DNA of 64,000 nt, taken from positions 1 through 64,000 of the forward strand of contig NZ_CAKJTJ010000003.1 of the NCBI RefSeq assembly GCF_917563925.1, given 5' to 3'. Below are positions 17,839 to 27,196 of this stretch, in pieces; the stretch's first letter is position 1, and the number at the start of each line of letters is the position of its first letter. A program made the position numbers and the translations under genes. The DNA comes from Sutcliffiella rhizosphaerae (GTDB taxonomy: Bacteria > Bacillota > Bacilli > Bacillales > Bacillaceae_I). A model generated the notes under the pieces. That model had not been told where the DNA came from. It saw only the letters and a list, made by a program, of their open reading frames with translations, and searched no databases.

Positions 17839-18848
17839 GAGAAAGCCTTCCCTCCTTTACGGACAATGATCAGGAAGAATGGAAGACCCACTATCGCCAC
17901 AATGGCAGCAACAGGTGTCTCGAAAGGAGCGTTGATCGTTCGTCCAACAGTATCTGCTAGCATCATGAATGTACCGCCTACTAAAGCCGACATAGGTAGT
18001 ATAAAACGGTAATCTGTACCGACAATGGCCCGGACAATATGAGGGACCATCAATCCAATAAAAGCCATATTCCCGACTAGAGCCACAGAAGCACCTGTCA
18101 AAAGTATAATGACAATGAATAAAATAATTTTGACAGCAATTATTTTTTGACCTAACCCCACAGCGACTTCTTCACTAAGACTAAGGATAGTTAACTGCCT
18201 GGAAAGGTAAATAGATAGGATAATTCCAACAGAAATAAGGGGAATAATCAGTTGTAGCTGCCCCCAAGTTGTACCAATTATGCCACCAGCAGTCCACATT
18301 GAAACATCCCTAGAAAGTTTAAAAGTCAGGGCAACTCCCTCTGCAATGGCAAAAAGAAAGGCGGAGACAGCTGCCCCAGCAAGGACGATCCGAAGAGGGG
18401 AGAAGCCGCCTCTTTTCATGGCACCGATTCCGAAAACCATTCCTGCGCCAATGGCTGCTCCAATAAAACAAGCGACCATGATGCCGTAATAATTTAATGA
18501 CGGGAAAAAAGCAAGCGTAATCGCCAGAGCTGCATTGGCGCCAGCTGTCAAACCGAGTAATCCCGGGTCTGCAAGTGGATTTCTTGTCATCCCTTGCATA
18601 ATTGCTCCGGCAACAGATAGACCAGCCCCTACAAATATGGCAGCAACCTCACGCGGTAACCTTATTTCACGGAGGATTAGGATTTTGTCACTGCTTGTGG
18701 AAAAAGAAGTTAATGCCAACCAAACATCACGAATAGTCGTATCAGCGGCACCAAGAATCATGGCGACAAAAAACATCCCTGCAAAAACAAGGGTGGCCGC
18801 AATAAGCTTATATGTAAATGAAATGTTGCTCACATTGAATGTTTTCAT
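17835..18848 (-). CDS. siderophore-iron ABC transporter permease, FecCD family (first)
   Basis: A 337-residue FecCD permease. RLPREVAAIFVGAGLSVAGAIMQG and NPLADPGLLGLTAGANAA are the family signatures, and GNMAFIGLMVPHIVRAIVG lies near the C-terminus. ATG 18848 is preferred over 18857 because AAAGAG lies 9 nt before it. It pairs with the permease at 16834. The binding protein gene lies 135 bp upstream, with a hairpin between. Confidence 0.92.
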   Translation of the reverse strand: MKTFNVSNISFTYKLIAATLVFAGMFFVAMILGAADTTIRDVWLALTSFSTSSDKILILREIRLPREVAAIFVGAGLSVAGAIMQGMTRNPLADPGLLGLTAGANAALAITLAFFPSLNYYGIMVACFIGAAIGAGMVFGIGAMKRGGFSPLRIVLAGAAVSAFLFAIAEGVALTFKLSRDVSMWTAGGIIGTTWGQLQLIIPLISVGIILSIYLSRQLTILSLSEEVAVGLGQKIIAVKIILFIVIILLTGASVALVGNMAFIGLMVPHIVRAIVGTDYRFILPMSALVGGTFMMLADTVGRTINAPFETPVAAIVAIVGLPFFLIIVRKGGKAFS

Positions 18849-18937
18849 TATGTCCATCTCTTTTTTATAGGATCTTTTTAACGTTTTTTTTACTAAATGC
18901 AGGAAATAAGCAGTCAGTAACGGGAATTTAAATTTTA

Positions 18938-18972
18938 TAAAATAATAGGGACCTTTAAAAAGAAGAGGTCCC
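18938..18972 (-). terminator. hairpin between binding-protein and permease genes
   Basis: On the minus strand, GGGACCT and AGGTCCC arms are followed by TATTATTTTA. Lying inside the operon, it could act as a partial terminator that keeps binding-protein mRNA more abundant than permease mRNA. Confidence 0.6.
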
Positions 18973-18983
18973 TTACAGATTTA

Positions 18984-19913
18984 TCAATTTCCTAAAAAGC
19001 TATCTTTAAAGAATTGTAGCTGGAAATCTAGGGAAATTGGATCATTGAAATAGAATTCCTTTGCATCTGCTTCAAATACTTGGCCATTTTTCACAGCCGG
19101 GATGTTCTTGTAGGTATTTGTTTCCTGGAAGGAAGTATCACCTTCAGAATTTTTACTGAAAATCATGTAATCTCCGGCAAAATCAGAAAGCACTTCAAAG
19201 GATAACGCGAAATAACCATCTTTTAATGCTGTTTCCTTCACCTTTTCAGGCATTTGTAATTTCATTTCCTGGTAAAGGATTTCGGTTCCACGTCCCCAGT
19301 TGTCTCCAAATACATATAGCTCCTTATCGAAGTTTTCTATTACCGATACGGTAGCATCTTCACCAATTTTAGCGCGGATTTCTTCACCTGCTTGCTCAGC
19401 ACGAGTTTTGAAATCATCTACCCAATTTTTAGCTTCTTCTTCTTTATTTAGTAGCTTTCCAACTTCGATGTGTTGTGTTAAGTAATCAACATTACCGTAC
19501 GTATAAGCAACAGTTGGCGCAATCTCACCAAGCTTATCAAGATTATTTGTATTAGAAGCAGTAATAATTAAGTCTGGATCTAATTCAATAATTTTTTCTA
19601 AATCCTGATCAGAAACTACCTCTGCATTTTCAATATATTCTTGGTAGCGAGGGTTGTCTTTTGCCCAAGTATCTACTCCAACAATGTTTGCACCAAGGGC
19701 CATAACATTACCGGCTACAAATGAATTCAGTACAACTACTCTCTGTGGATCGGCAGGTACTTCGATAGCTCCAGTTTCAGCTTGATAAGTAATTGTTTCA
19801 GTATTGGAGTTGTTACCTTCTGTACCCTCATTACCTTCATTTGTATTGGAATTCCCGCATGCACTAACTACCAGTAAGAGCAGGAATACGAATGGAATCA
19901 TAAGTTTCTTCAT
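18984..19913 (-). CDS. siderophore-iron binding lipoprotein (FhuD/YxeB-like)
   Basis: A 309-residue lipoprotein. The signal peptide ends in VVSAC, followed by an Asn/Glu/Thr-rich linker. The class III binding-protein fold is indicated by PQRVVVLNSFVAGNVMALGANIVGVD and DLEKIIELDPDLIITA. The segment ELYVFGDNWGRGTEILYQEM resembles hydroxamate-siderophore binding proteins, so ferrichrome/ferrioxamine-type uptake is the best guess. AAAGGAG precedes the ATG. Its first 50 bases overlap the end of the ATPase gene. Confidence 0.9.
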   Translation of the reverse strand: MKKLMIPFVFLLLLVVSACGNSNTNEGNEGTEGNNSNTETITYQAETGAIEVPADPQRVVVLNSFVAGNVMALGANIVGVDTWAKDNPRYQEYIENAEVVSDQDLEKIIELDPDLIITASNTNNLDKLGEIAPTVAYTYGNVDYLTQHIEVGKLLNKEEEAKNWVDDFKTRAEQAGEEIRAKIGEDATVSVIENFDKELYVFGDNWGRGTEILYQEMKLQMPEKVKETALKDGYFALSFEVLSDFAGDYMIFSKNSEGDTSFQETNTYKNIPAVKNGQVFEADAKEFYFNDPISLDFQLQFFKDSFLGN

Positions 19914-20709
19914 TATTTGTTTCTCCTTTAAGTAAGTTATATGTTATACACATTGGTTTATTTGTTCGGGGGTCACGGCCTATTTCGGCATCAATATGGA
20001 ATACATCTCTAAGCACGCTCCGAGTGATGACATCTTCACAACTTCCTGCTTTAACGATATTTCCATCTTTTAAAGCAATTAAGTAATCAGCAAAGCGGGC
20101 AGCTTGGTTTAAATCGTGAAGGACCATAATAATGGTGCGCTTCTGCTGGCGATTAAGTCGTTGTAAAAGCTCTAACACTTCTAATTGATGGGCCATATCG
20201 AGATACGTAGTAGGCTCGTCAAGGAAAATGATCTCAGTCTCCTGAGCAAGAGCCATGGCAATCCATACACGCTGCCGCTGTCCACCTGAAAGGGAATCAA
20301 CCGAACGGTATTTAAACTCACTAGTTCCTGTTTCTTCAAGTGCCCAGTCAATTACTTCATAATCCCTTTTAGTTAATCGTCCAAACCCTTTTTGATAGGG
20401 AAAACGACCATAGGAAACAAGCTCTCCAACTGTTAATCCACCTACACTTTCAGGTGTTTGAGGTAGAATGGCCATTTTCTTCGCAAGTGATTTCGTGTTT
20501 TCTCTTGCAATTTCCTGACCATCTAACATTATAGAACCTGATTGATGCGCAATAATACGGGTAATTGCTTTTAAAAGTGTAGATTTGCCGCAGCCGTTGG
20601 AACCAATAATGGTGGTGATTTTTTTATCTGGGATTTCTACAGAAAGGTCTTTTATGATGTTACGTTCACCATAGCCAATGTTAAGTTCTTTCGTATGTAG
20701 GCGAACCAT
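19864..20709 (-). CDS. siderophore-iron ABC transporter ATP-binding protein (FecE/YusV type)
   Basis: A 281-residue ABC ATPase: Walker A GSNGCGKS, signature SLSGGQRQR, Walker B IIFLDEPTTYLD and switch VLHDLNQA. It drives the FecCD permeases. ATG 20709 has GGGGGG 7 nt upstream; the longer frame to 20748 overlaps the Fur region and is unlikely. The C-terminus runs about 15 residues past the usual end (near PMCITY) and overlaps the binding-protein start. It is the first gene of the Fur-regulated operon. Confidence 0.92.
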   Translation of the reverse strand: MVRLHTKELNIGYGERNIIKDLSVEIPDKKITTIIGSNGCGKSTLLKAITRIIAHQSGSIMLDGQEIARENTKSLAKKMAILPQTPESVGGLTVGELVSYGRFPYQKGFGRLTKRDYEVIDWALEETGTSEFKYRSVDSLSGGQRQRVWIAMALAQETEIIFLDEPTTYLDMAHQLEVLELLQRLNRQQKRTIIMVLHDLNQAARFADYLIALKDGNIVKAGSCEDVITRSVLRDVFHIDAEIGRDPRTNKPMCITYNLLKGETNNEETYDSIRIPALTGS

Positions 20710-20750
20710 AATGTACCCCCCAAGTCTAAATAAGTTTATTTTCATCAAGT

Positions 20751-20810
20751 GATAATGATTATCAATATCGCTACATGTATTACTATAAGAGCATCTATTT
20801 GAAAAGTCAA
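20751..20810 (-). promoter_or_regulatory. Fur-regulated promoter of the siderophore uptake operon
   Basis: On the minus strand, TTGACT (20810-20805) - 17 nt - TATAGT (20787-20782). A near-perfect 19-bp Fur box GATAATGATTATCAATATC lies at 20751-20769, just downstream of the transcription start. Confidence 0.9.
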
Positions 20811-20934
20811 TGAATATTTTGTTAAAAATATGACCGCAAGTACTGTTCTTCTAGAGGAGAGATTTGTTGAGGTTGGTTTTTGGACATTTTCATTAAATGT
20901 GGGAGGCGCGTAGGCTGTGGAAATTTTGAATGGA

Positions 20935-21020
20935 TGCAGGAAACCTAGAAGTGGGTGCTGAAATTGGGCAGTTGGTGCGAAATCAAGGCTAGTTCGTGCG
21001 GAAAATTAAGCTCATGACAA
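20935..21020. repeat. cluster D of about 21-bp period repeats (core GTGC-GAAA)
   Basis: Degenerate copies of TGCNGAAA start at 20935, 20956, 20976 and 20997 (spacings 21, 20, 21). Weaker copies lie on each side. The period matches clusters A, B and C but the core differs. Confidence 0.65.
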
Positions 21021-21265
21021 AAGGCAAGAAGATAGGGTTGTCACTCGCATTTCAATAGGTAGTGGAAAGGGAATTAATCCGACATGGGCAATATTAAATC
21101 CGGAATCTGCATTATTACATCCTAAATAATCAATTATTAATCCGACTCCTACAAAAATAAATCCCAGCCTATCAATCGCAGCAACAACTAGGTAAAAATC
21201 AGTTCATTTACTCATAAAAAAACCCCACCATCCATTGATAGTAAGGTAAACGCTAGCTTAGGCTG

Positions 21266-21976
21266 CTATTCTGTCTTCTTATTTTCTTTTACTTTTGAGT
21301 CTTTATGGGATTGGAACTCATTTTGGTATTCTACCATGTCAATGTCACAGCCTGGTCCAAGCGTAATGCTGTTCCCCCTGACAATAGAAACTTTTGTGTG
21401 CTCAAGATAAATATTATCTGCTTCAATAAGCTCCACCTCTAACGTTTTACTGAACCCAAGCTTTAATTTCTCCAACAGGGAGAGTGAGTTTCTTCTTTTG
21501 ACAGAGATGGAACCTCCACCGATTTCTTTTGCGAAAGATTTGCCTTCTAAGTTTATTTTAATGTTGTCTGCATTTAATAAGCCTTGAAGTTGAAGGACTC
21601 CATCTACCTCCACATTTTCGCCTTCTATATCTGCTCCACCTTTTGTTAACCCATTTAACTGTATATTTTCAGCTTTAATATTCCCGTTGACCGTGACAGC
21701 TCCATTACATTCAAGCTGCATGGTTATTAAGTCACCACTAATGGAACCATGTCCATTAATCACTACCTCTTTGGAATGCATATCCCCAGATACTCGTGTG
21801 CTTCCTTTAAAGATAGCTTCCTTTGCTATGACATCACCTGATACTTTTCCAGCTCCATTGCATACGAGACGTGCACATTCGAGATCACCTTCCACTGTTC
21901 CAGCACCATTTATTTCAACATGATGAAACGAGCCCCCGCCTATTTTACTGCTCCCATTCAATACTAAGTCTTCCAT
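21266..21976 (-). CDS. bacF: bactofilin-like protein (BacF/YhbF)
   Basis: A 236-residue polymer-forming cytoskeletal protein. A long run of short Gly-rich beta-helix turns (NGAGTVEGDL, NGAGKVSGDV, NGHGSISGDL, NGAVTVNGNI) fills the first 110 residues, then a C-terminal domain conserved with the upstream gene (RRNSLSLLEKLKLG, ITLGPGCDIDMVEYQ). In B. subtilis the YhbE/YhbF pair are bactofilins reported to aid flagellar hook-basal body assembly. ATG 21976 has AAGGGGG upstream and is preferred over 22009, which lies inside the preceding gene. Confidence 0.88.
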   Translation of the reverse strand: MEDLVLNGSSKIGGGSFHHVEINGAGTVEGDLECARLVCNGAGKVSGDVIAKEAIFKGSTRVSGDMHSKEVVINGHGSISGDLITMQLECNGAVTVNGNIKAENIQLNGLTKGGADIEGENVEVDGVLQLQGLLNADNIKINLEGKSFAKEIGGGSISVKRRNSLSLLEKLKLGFSKTLEVELIEADNIYLEHTKVSIVRGNSITLGPGCDIDMVEYQNEFQSHKDSKVKENKKTE

Positions 21977-21992
21977 ACCGTTATCCCCCTTG

Positions 21993-22649
21993 TTAGATGC
22001 GTGATACATTCCCTACACTAGAAGTTTTGTGCGCTTTGAACTGTTGCCTATATTCTAAATGATCAATGTTACAACCGCGTCCGAGAGTTATTTTATTTCC
22101 CCTAACTACTTTTGCCGTTGTAAACTCCAAATAAATACGGTCTCCTTCAATGCTGTCTGCTACTAACTCCTGCTGTTTCCCGAACAAGTTAACCCTTTTC
22201 CCTTTTATCGTTATTTTTTCACCGCCAATTTCCTTCACACGGCTAGTGAAATGACCGAGTTTCATAGTCAATTCTCCAACATTTAATAAACCTTCTGAGC
22301 GCAGTCCGCCATTTACAGTCAGCTTATCCATCTCAATGGCATCGACAGAAGATAAACTACCTCTTACAGAACAAACATCTCCCGTCACCTTTTTGCCTAC
22401 ATCAAGGCTTCCGAATATTTCAAATGTGCTGCCATCAAGACTTTCTTTTACATGTCCAGCACCGAACAGAGAGAATTCTTGTACCTTTACATCTCCATTA
22501 AATCTAGAATCACCGAAAATTTTGATCTTGTTGCATTCAAGATTTCCGTTTATTTTCCCTTGACCGTTGATTCGTACTTTCTTATAGGTACCACCAGGAT
22601 ATGTACCTTCTCCCATAATCTTTATGTCTTTAAGAGTACTAGTTGCCAT
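21993..22649 (-). CDS. bacE: bactofilin-like protein (BacE/YhbE)
   Basis: A 218-residue homologue of the next gene. Beta-helix repeats (NGQGKINGNL, FGDSRFNGDV, FGSLDVGKKVTGDV) occupy the N-terminal half, with the same C-terminal KITLGRGCNIDHLEYRQQF block. It probably co-polymerises with BacF at the membrane. Its ATG lies one base after the yhbD stop, with AGGAGG in the end of yhbD, so the three genes are one operon. Confidence 0.88.
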   Translation of the reverse strand: MATSTLKDIKIMGEGTYPGGTYKKVRINGQGKINGNLECNKIKIFGDSRFNGDVKVQEFSLFGAGHVKESLDGSTFEIFGSLDVGKKVTGDVCSVRGSLSSVDAIEMDKLTVNGGLRSEGLLNVGELTMKLGHFTSRVKEIGGEKITIKGKRVNLFGKQQELVADSIEGDRIYLEFTTAKVVRGNKITLGRGCNIDHLEYRQQFKAHKTSSVGNVSRI

Positions 22650-22650
22650 T

Positions 22651-23280
22651 CTACACTCCTCCTAAAAATAACAGGTTTTTCACTTCCTGAGCTTGATCTT
22701 CCAAGGAAATGTCCACGATCACCTTTGAATGCTTATCAAGCTGAACATTAGATTCTTTCTCGGTAAGGATTACGATAGCCATTCCCATCTTTCTCGCAAG
22801 TATCGCCCGAGCACTTTTAATTTCATTTGTATTCTTTTGCTGCATGGTTTCGAGTAAAAGTGTTGCTTCATTCATGCCTATCTCTCCTTCAGTGAGAGAC
22901 TTGTGGGTGATATAGAGGTATAGAATGTCGTGAAAAGAGAAAAGTTCTTTATCTCCAATTAATTCTGGAAAGAGGGATAAAGTACTTTCTGTAACAATGT
23001 TACATTTGAAAAGCTGTGTTCGATCAAACTGCTGACTACTTTGAGGTGAAAAGACTTCCACAAGGTCATCAAGCGATAAGTCGTTTTTAAGTTCTTTGAT
23101 TTTGTTAATACGGGCCAGAATCTTTTCTTTAGGAAAGAACGTTTCTTGTCCAGTGAAGGTAGATTTGCGGACAAACCAATCTTCCGGGATGAGCTCTTTG
23201 CGTTTCCATCTATACAACTGACCATATGAGATATCTGCTTCGTCTAAAAGATCCTTTTTGGAGATAAGTTGTTCTTCCAT
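22651..23280 (-). CDS. YhbD-like protein with MerR-like helix-turn-helix (DUF4004)
   Basis: A 209-residue protein, first gene of the bactofilin operon. The N-terminus (KKDLLDEADISYGQLYRWKRK) reads as a MerR-like winged helix-turn-helix, followed by a helical segment and a C-terminal region of unknown role. This matches B. subtilis YhbD. ATG 23280 has GGAGTGG upstream and is preferred over 23295. A 30-bp perfect inverted repeat 33 bp upstream could be the operator it binds; no experiment is known to me. Confidence 0.8.
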   Translation of the reverse strand: MEEQLISKKDLLDEADISYGQLYRWKRKELIPEDWFVRKSTFTGQETFFPKEKILARINKIKELKNDLSLDDLVEVFSPQSSQQFDRTQLFKCNIVTESTLSLFPELIGDKELFSFHDILYLYITHKSLTEGEIGMNEATLLLETMQQKNTNEIKSARAILARKMGMAIVILTEKESNVQLDKHSKVIVDISLEDQAQEVKNLLFLGGV

Positions 23281-23312
23281 TTGATACCACTCCAATATTT
23301 ATTTGTGCTAAA

Positions 23313-23342
23313 ACAAACGTAACATAACATTGTTACGTTTGT
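23313..23342. promoter_or_regulatory. 30-bp inverted repeat upstream of the bactofilin operon
   Basis: Two perfect 12-bp arms, ACAAACGTAACA and TGTTACGTTTGT, separated by TAACAT. It has no T-run and lies 33 bp before a gene encoding a MerR-like protein, so an operator is more likely than a terminator. Confidence 0.75.
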
Positions 23343-23355
23343 AAACATAAAAAAT

Positions 23356-23402
23356 AAAAAACAGTGCAGCTTACCAATTTATAGGCTCACTGCTCTGTTT
23401 TA
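23356..23402 (-). terminator. terminator of the Bce-type operon
   Basis: AAAACAGTGCAG and CTGCTCTGTTTT pair with one mismatch around a 20-nt loop. On the minus strand a T-run follows, just past the permease stop. Confidence 0.75.
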
Positions 23403-23418
23403 TTAAGTCTGCCTTTAT

Positions 23419-25341
23419 TTAAAGTGCTTTTCTAATAATTTTCTTATAGTAGAGAATGGATAACATCCCAAAAATAGAATAGAGAATAGTATAGATCAAC
23501 ATGACTATAACCATTGGGGTCCACATTTCCGTTCCGAAGAAAAACCATCCTGACTTAACGGCGAAGTAGCTGTGCATTAAGCCGAAAGATAACGGAATAC
23601 CAAAATTAAAGAGCTGTTTAAACTGAATTCCTTTTAATAAATCCATTTCAGTAAATCCTAGTTTTCGTAAGATCGTATAATTTGGCTGTTCTTCTTCACT
23701 TTCATCCATTTGCTTAAAGTAAAGGATACATCCTGAAGATATGAGGAAAGCTAGTCCAAGGTATCCAACGATAAACATGGTCAGACCTAGAGAGTTTCGC
23801 ATTTCTTGAAAATAGTCTTGCTGTGAATTGTTCTCATCATCTAAACCAAAGTTAAAGAAAATCTGGTTTGCTTCCTGTAACTGACCACCCTCATTAATAT
23901 CAATTCCATAATACATAGATGGTGTTGCTACATTTTCAATAGTATCAAATGATGCTTCATCTACCACCATAACGGGAAAACCACTTATGGTGAATCTATT
24001 CGAAATTAAATATTCATCTTCTGTCCCTAAGTACATGAAAGGGATTTGTGTATCTCCCAGAGCCATTTCCATTTCCCCTGGTTTGTCAAAGGTTAAGAGG
24101 GTTTCCATAATAGGTGATTTATTAACAAAAATAGCCTCTCCATCATTTAACGAAATGTTTGGTGCATTCTCTTCACTAATAATAGCTAATTCAAGAGAAG
24201 TTATATCAACATTAATGCCTTCCATTTTTGTGGAAGTTATATTTTCTGCATTTACAGAGCCTTTGTAAACAGGTATTTCTATACTGCTATAAGGGATGTC
24301 AGCATGACGTAAAGCTTCTGTGAATGTTTCCCATTCGCTGTTTTCATAAAAAACAAAATCATTCGGTACGCTTTTTTGTGCGGTGCTTTGTGCAGAGTAA
24401 TAGGATATATAGCTTAACGAAAGCAACCCTATTGCCAGTGCTGAAACAGTCGTAATAATCGTTAGTAAAAACGCATTTGTTTTCATTCGAAACATGATAG
24501 AAGATAGTGATAGGGTGCTTCGAATGGAAAGATACCCATCTTTTTTCTTGCGAATAAGGTGAAAAATTAAACGCACAGAGCTTTTATAGAAAAAGTATGT
24601 TCCTAAAATAACAGAACCTAAGATATATAGCATTGTTAAGAATATCCCTAGGTCAGTGGAATAGTCTTTATTGAACAATCTGGATGATTCATAATATCCG
24701 GAACTCACAAGCGCTATGCCGACGAGACCAATTACAATTTCCCAAAAGGAGATTCGCCTTACTATTCCTTCAGAAGTCGATTGAACTCTAAATAGTGATA
24801 GAATTGTCTGTTTTTTAATAAACAGGTAATTCATCAACATGATTAAAAAATAGACTCCAGTAAATAAAATGAATGTTTGGAACAGTGCATCCGTTGAAAA
24901 GCTTAGCCGGGCTACATCATCAACTTGAGTTGCCTTGAATAGAATCAGCAAGATTAATTTTGAAAAGGAAAAACCGACAAGAATACCAGCTGCAATAGAA
25001 GAAAAATACAGAATGAAGTTTTCCAACGTTAATATTCTAAAGATCTTTCCTTTGGTCATACCAATCAATTGGAATAATCCTATCTCTTTACTTCTACGCT
25101 TAATAAAAATTGTATTTGCATACAAAAGAAATACAGTCACTATACCAATTAATAGAACGGAAGCTGCTTTTAAAGCTCCGCCACCTCTAATAGAGCCTTT
25201 TGTTGCGTCCATTGACGGATCATATTGTAAGGTGACAAATGTAAAATAGAGGGCAGCGGTAAAAATCAATGAAAATACATACAAGGAATAACTTTTAGCG
25301 TTTTGCTTTAAGTTCTGCCAGATGAGTCGATTAATGCTCAT
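23419..25341 (-). CDS. BceB-type ABC transporter permease (antimicrobial peptide module)
   Basis: A 640-residue FtsX-superfamily permease with ten predicted helices and one extracellular domain of about 200 residues (roughly 315-530), between the seventh and eighth helices. That layout is diagnostic of BceB-like permeases. Such transporters sense and remove cell-wall-active peptides (bacitracin, lantibiotics and similar) from lipid II cycle intermediates and signal to a partner kinase. ATG 25341 overlaps the ATPase gene by 11 nt. The particular peptide cannot be told from sequence. Confidence 0.9.
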   Translation of the reverse strand: MSINRLIWQNLKQNAKSYSLYVFSLIFTAALYFTFVTLQYDPSMDATKGSIRGGGALKAASVLLIGIVTVFLLYANTIFIKRRSKEIGLFQLIGMTKGKIFRILTLENFILYFSSIAAGILVGFSFSKLILLILFKATQVDDVARLSFSTDALFQTFILFTGVYFLIMLMNYLFIKKQTILSLFRVQSTSEGIVRRISFWEIVIGLVGIALVSSGYYESSRLFNKDYSTDLGIFLTMLYILGSVILGTYFFYKSSVRLIFHLIRKKKDGYLSIRSTLSLSSIMFRMKTNAFLLTIITTVSALAIGLLSLSYISYYSAQSTAQKSVPNDFVFYENSEWETFTEALRHADIPYSSIEIPVYKGSVNAENITSTKMEGINVDITSLELAIISEENAPNISLNDGEAIFVNKSPIMETLLTFDKPGEMEMALGDTQIPFMYLGTEDEYLISNRFTISGFPVMVVDEASFDTIENVATPSMYYGIDINEGGQLQEANQIFFNFGLDDENNSQQDYFQEMRNSLGLTMFIVGYLGLAFLISSGCILYFKQMDESEEEQPNYTILRKLGFTEMDLLKGIQFKQLFNFGIPLSFGLMHSYFAVKSGWFFFGTEMWTPMVIVMLIYTILYSIFGMLSILYYKKIIRKAL

Positions 25342-26095
25342 GCTGCTGCACCCCACTCAGTACCTCTTGTGTACGAATGATATCCTTAAAAAAGTTTTGT
25401 CTACTTTCATTTCCTTTCACCAATTGCGTGTATTCCTGTCCATCTTTTATAAAAACAACCCGACTACAAAAACTTGCAGCAACTGGATCGTGTGTCACCA
25501 TAATAATGGAGACCTTACGTTTTTGATTTAAATCACTTAGTTTATTCAATAGGTCTGATGCTGATTTAGAATCAAGAGCACCTGTTGGTTCATCAGCAAA
25601 AATAATGGTAGGCTCATGTATGAAAGCTCGCGCTGCAGAGGTTCTTTGTTTTTGTCCTCCAGAAATCTGGTTAGGATATTTATCCTTAATATCATATATG
25701 CCAAGTTCTTCTGCCACTTTATTAAATGTTTGATTAGCCGCATTCTTTGATACCTTTGCAACCGACAAGGGAAGAAGGATATTTTCCTTTACAGTCAGTG
25801 TATCAAGCAAATTATACTCCTGAAAAATAAAGCCAAGATGGTGTTTTCGAAACTCAGCTAACTTTTTCTCTTTTAAGGAGGTAATTTCTGTGCCATTAAT
25901 TTGGATGTTTCCGTCAGATACCTTATCTATAGAAGAAAGAACGTTTAATAACGTTGTTTTCCCCGAACCGGAAGCACCCATAATGCTAATAAATTCTCCT
26001 TCTTGCAACTCTAAATTAATTCCCTTTAAAACTTCCTGTTTATTAAATTTATTACCGTAACTTTTACGAATATTGATTGCTTTTAAGACTGCCAT
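25331..26095 (-). CDS. BceA-type ABC transporter ATP-binding protein
   Basis: A 254-residue MacB/LolD-type ABC ATPase: Walker A GASGSGKT, signature QISGGQKQR, Walker [13 protein letters not shown] and switch MVTHD. It partners the permease that follows. ATG 26095 with GGAG 10-14 nt upstream is preferred over 26104. A 96-nt gap separates it from the kinase gene; in Bce modules that gap usually holds the promoter induced by the response regulator. Confidence 0.9.
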   Translation of the reverse strand: MAVLKAINIRKSYGNKFNKQEVLKGINLELQEGEFISIMGASGSGKTTLLNVLSSIDKVSDGNIQINGTEITSLKEKKLAEFRKHHLGFIFQEYNLLDTLTVKENILLPLSVAKVSKNAANQTFNKVAEELGIYDIKDKYPNQISGGQKQRTSAARAFIHEPTIIFADEPTGALDSKSASDLLNKLSDLNQKRKVSIIMVTHDPVAASFCSRVVFIKDGQEYTQLVKGNESRQNFFKDIIRTQEVLSGVQQHEH

Positions 26096-26191
26096 GCCTC
26101 TCACGCTCCTTTGTTAATTCTAGTATAAAGCGCCACTAGCCCTTTATCCTTCGATTCATCTTACAAAATAAAGGAGCGTGTGACATTTTTG

Positions 26192-27196
26192 TCACATGCT
26201 CCATACCCCCGTAAATTCATTCTTTTTAGAAAAGATAAGTGTGAAAGTTGAGCCTGCATTTGGTGCTGATTCTACTTTAATACCAATAGATAGGGCGTCT
26301 GCAGCTTTTTTGGTTAAAAACAGTCCCATTCCTGTAGCAGCAGGAGTTTGATTTGAAATGGTAGAAGTAAAGCCTTTATCAAAAATTCGTGGTAAATCAC
26401 GAGGAGTTATTCCTCTGCCATTATCTTTTATAGAAAGCTGCATTTGGTCGCTTTCAACGATGCTCTTCACTTCTATATCCCCTAGTTCACTATACTTAAC
26501 TGCATTAGATAAAACTTGGCGTAGAATAAAAGATAGCCACTTTTTGTCACTAATCACTAATTTATCAGTTAATTCCACCTCAAACCCAAGTCCTTTTTGT
26601 ATACACCAGGATTGAAGAGTTCTTAGCTCAGCAAAAATAAGCTCCTCCACGTCCACAGTTTCCATGAAAAGATCATTTTGGATAGAGGGGATTTTTTTAC
26701 GATGAAGCTGCTGGTCAAGAAGAAGATGAATTCGCAGCCATTCATAGGTGAGTTGCTTTTTCAACTGCTTATCTTCCATTCGATCAATCATCAGCTTCAT
26801 CGCAGTCATAGGCGTTTTCACTTCATGAATCCAAGCAAGCAATTCATCCTTTTCATCTTCTAAATAGGATAACTGGGTACGATAATTCCTTTTTAGTCGG
26901 TCCGAATATTCATTTAAAGAAATCTCTACCATTTTTTCAAAAGGTCGTGATGCGCTGCTCAACTCCGAAAAACCCGACTCTTCATTTAATTCTGCCAGCT
27001 CTTTGAAGAAAGCGACTTCACGCTGATACCGGGAAAATAAAAATAAGAAAAAAAGAATGCTATTTAAAAAAATGATATAAAGAATAGAAGAAATAGCAAT
27101 GGAGACATCCAAGTAGGCTACTAATAGAATGAAAAAGTGCATAAACACAAAGAACGCTATCCAACTCCATCGCTCTTTCAAAAATACCTTAATCAT
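26192..27196 (-). CDS. BceS-type intramembrane-sensing histidine kinase
   Basis: A 334-residue kinase with two N-terminal helices (about 12-32 and 36-56) joined by almost no extracellular loop, so it cannot sense ligand itself and relies on the BceB-like permease. The phospho-acceptor is the His of WIHEVKTPMTAMK (about 123). N-box (LSNAVKYSE), G1 (DNGRGI), F (IFDKGFT) and G2 (GMGLFLTKK) motifs are intact. It overlaps the regulator gene by 8 nt. Confidence 0.9.
   Translation of the reverse strand: MIKVFLKERWSWIAFFVFMHFFILLVAYLDVSIAISSILYIIFLNSILFFLFLFSRYQREVAFFKELAELNEESGFSELSSASRPFEKMVEISLNEYSDRLKRNYRTQLSYLEDEKDELLAWIHEVKTPMTAMKLMIDRMEDKQLKKQLTYEWLRIHLLLDQQLHRKKIPSIQNDLFMETVDVEELIFAELRTLQSWCIQKGLGFEVELTDKLVISDKKWLSFILRQVLSNAVKYSELGDIEVKSIVESDQMQLSIKDNGRGITPRDLPRIFDKGFTSTISNQTPAATGMGLFLTKKAADALSIGIKVESAPNAGSTFTLIFSKKNEFTGVWSM

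Larger units (their letters stand above)
20749..21265. other. intergenic region upstream of the siderophore operon
   Basis: The 517 bp contain a Fur/sigma-A promoter (20751-20810), the 21-bp period cluster D (20935-21020), and a minus-strand stretch (about 21010-21203) that reads as a hydrophobic peptide without a start codon, possibly a gene remnant. Nothing else is recognisable. Confidence 0.6.
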
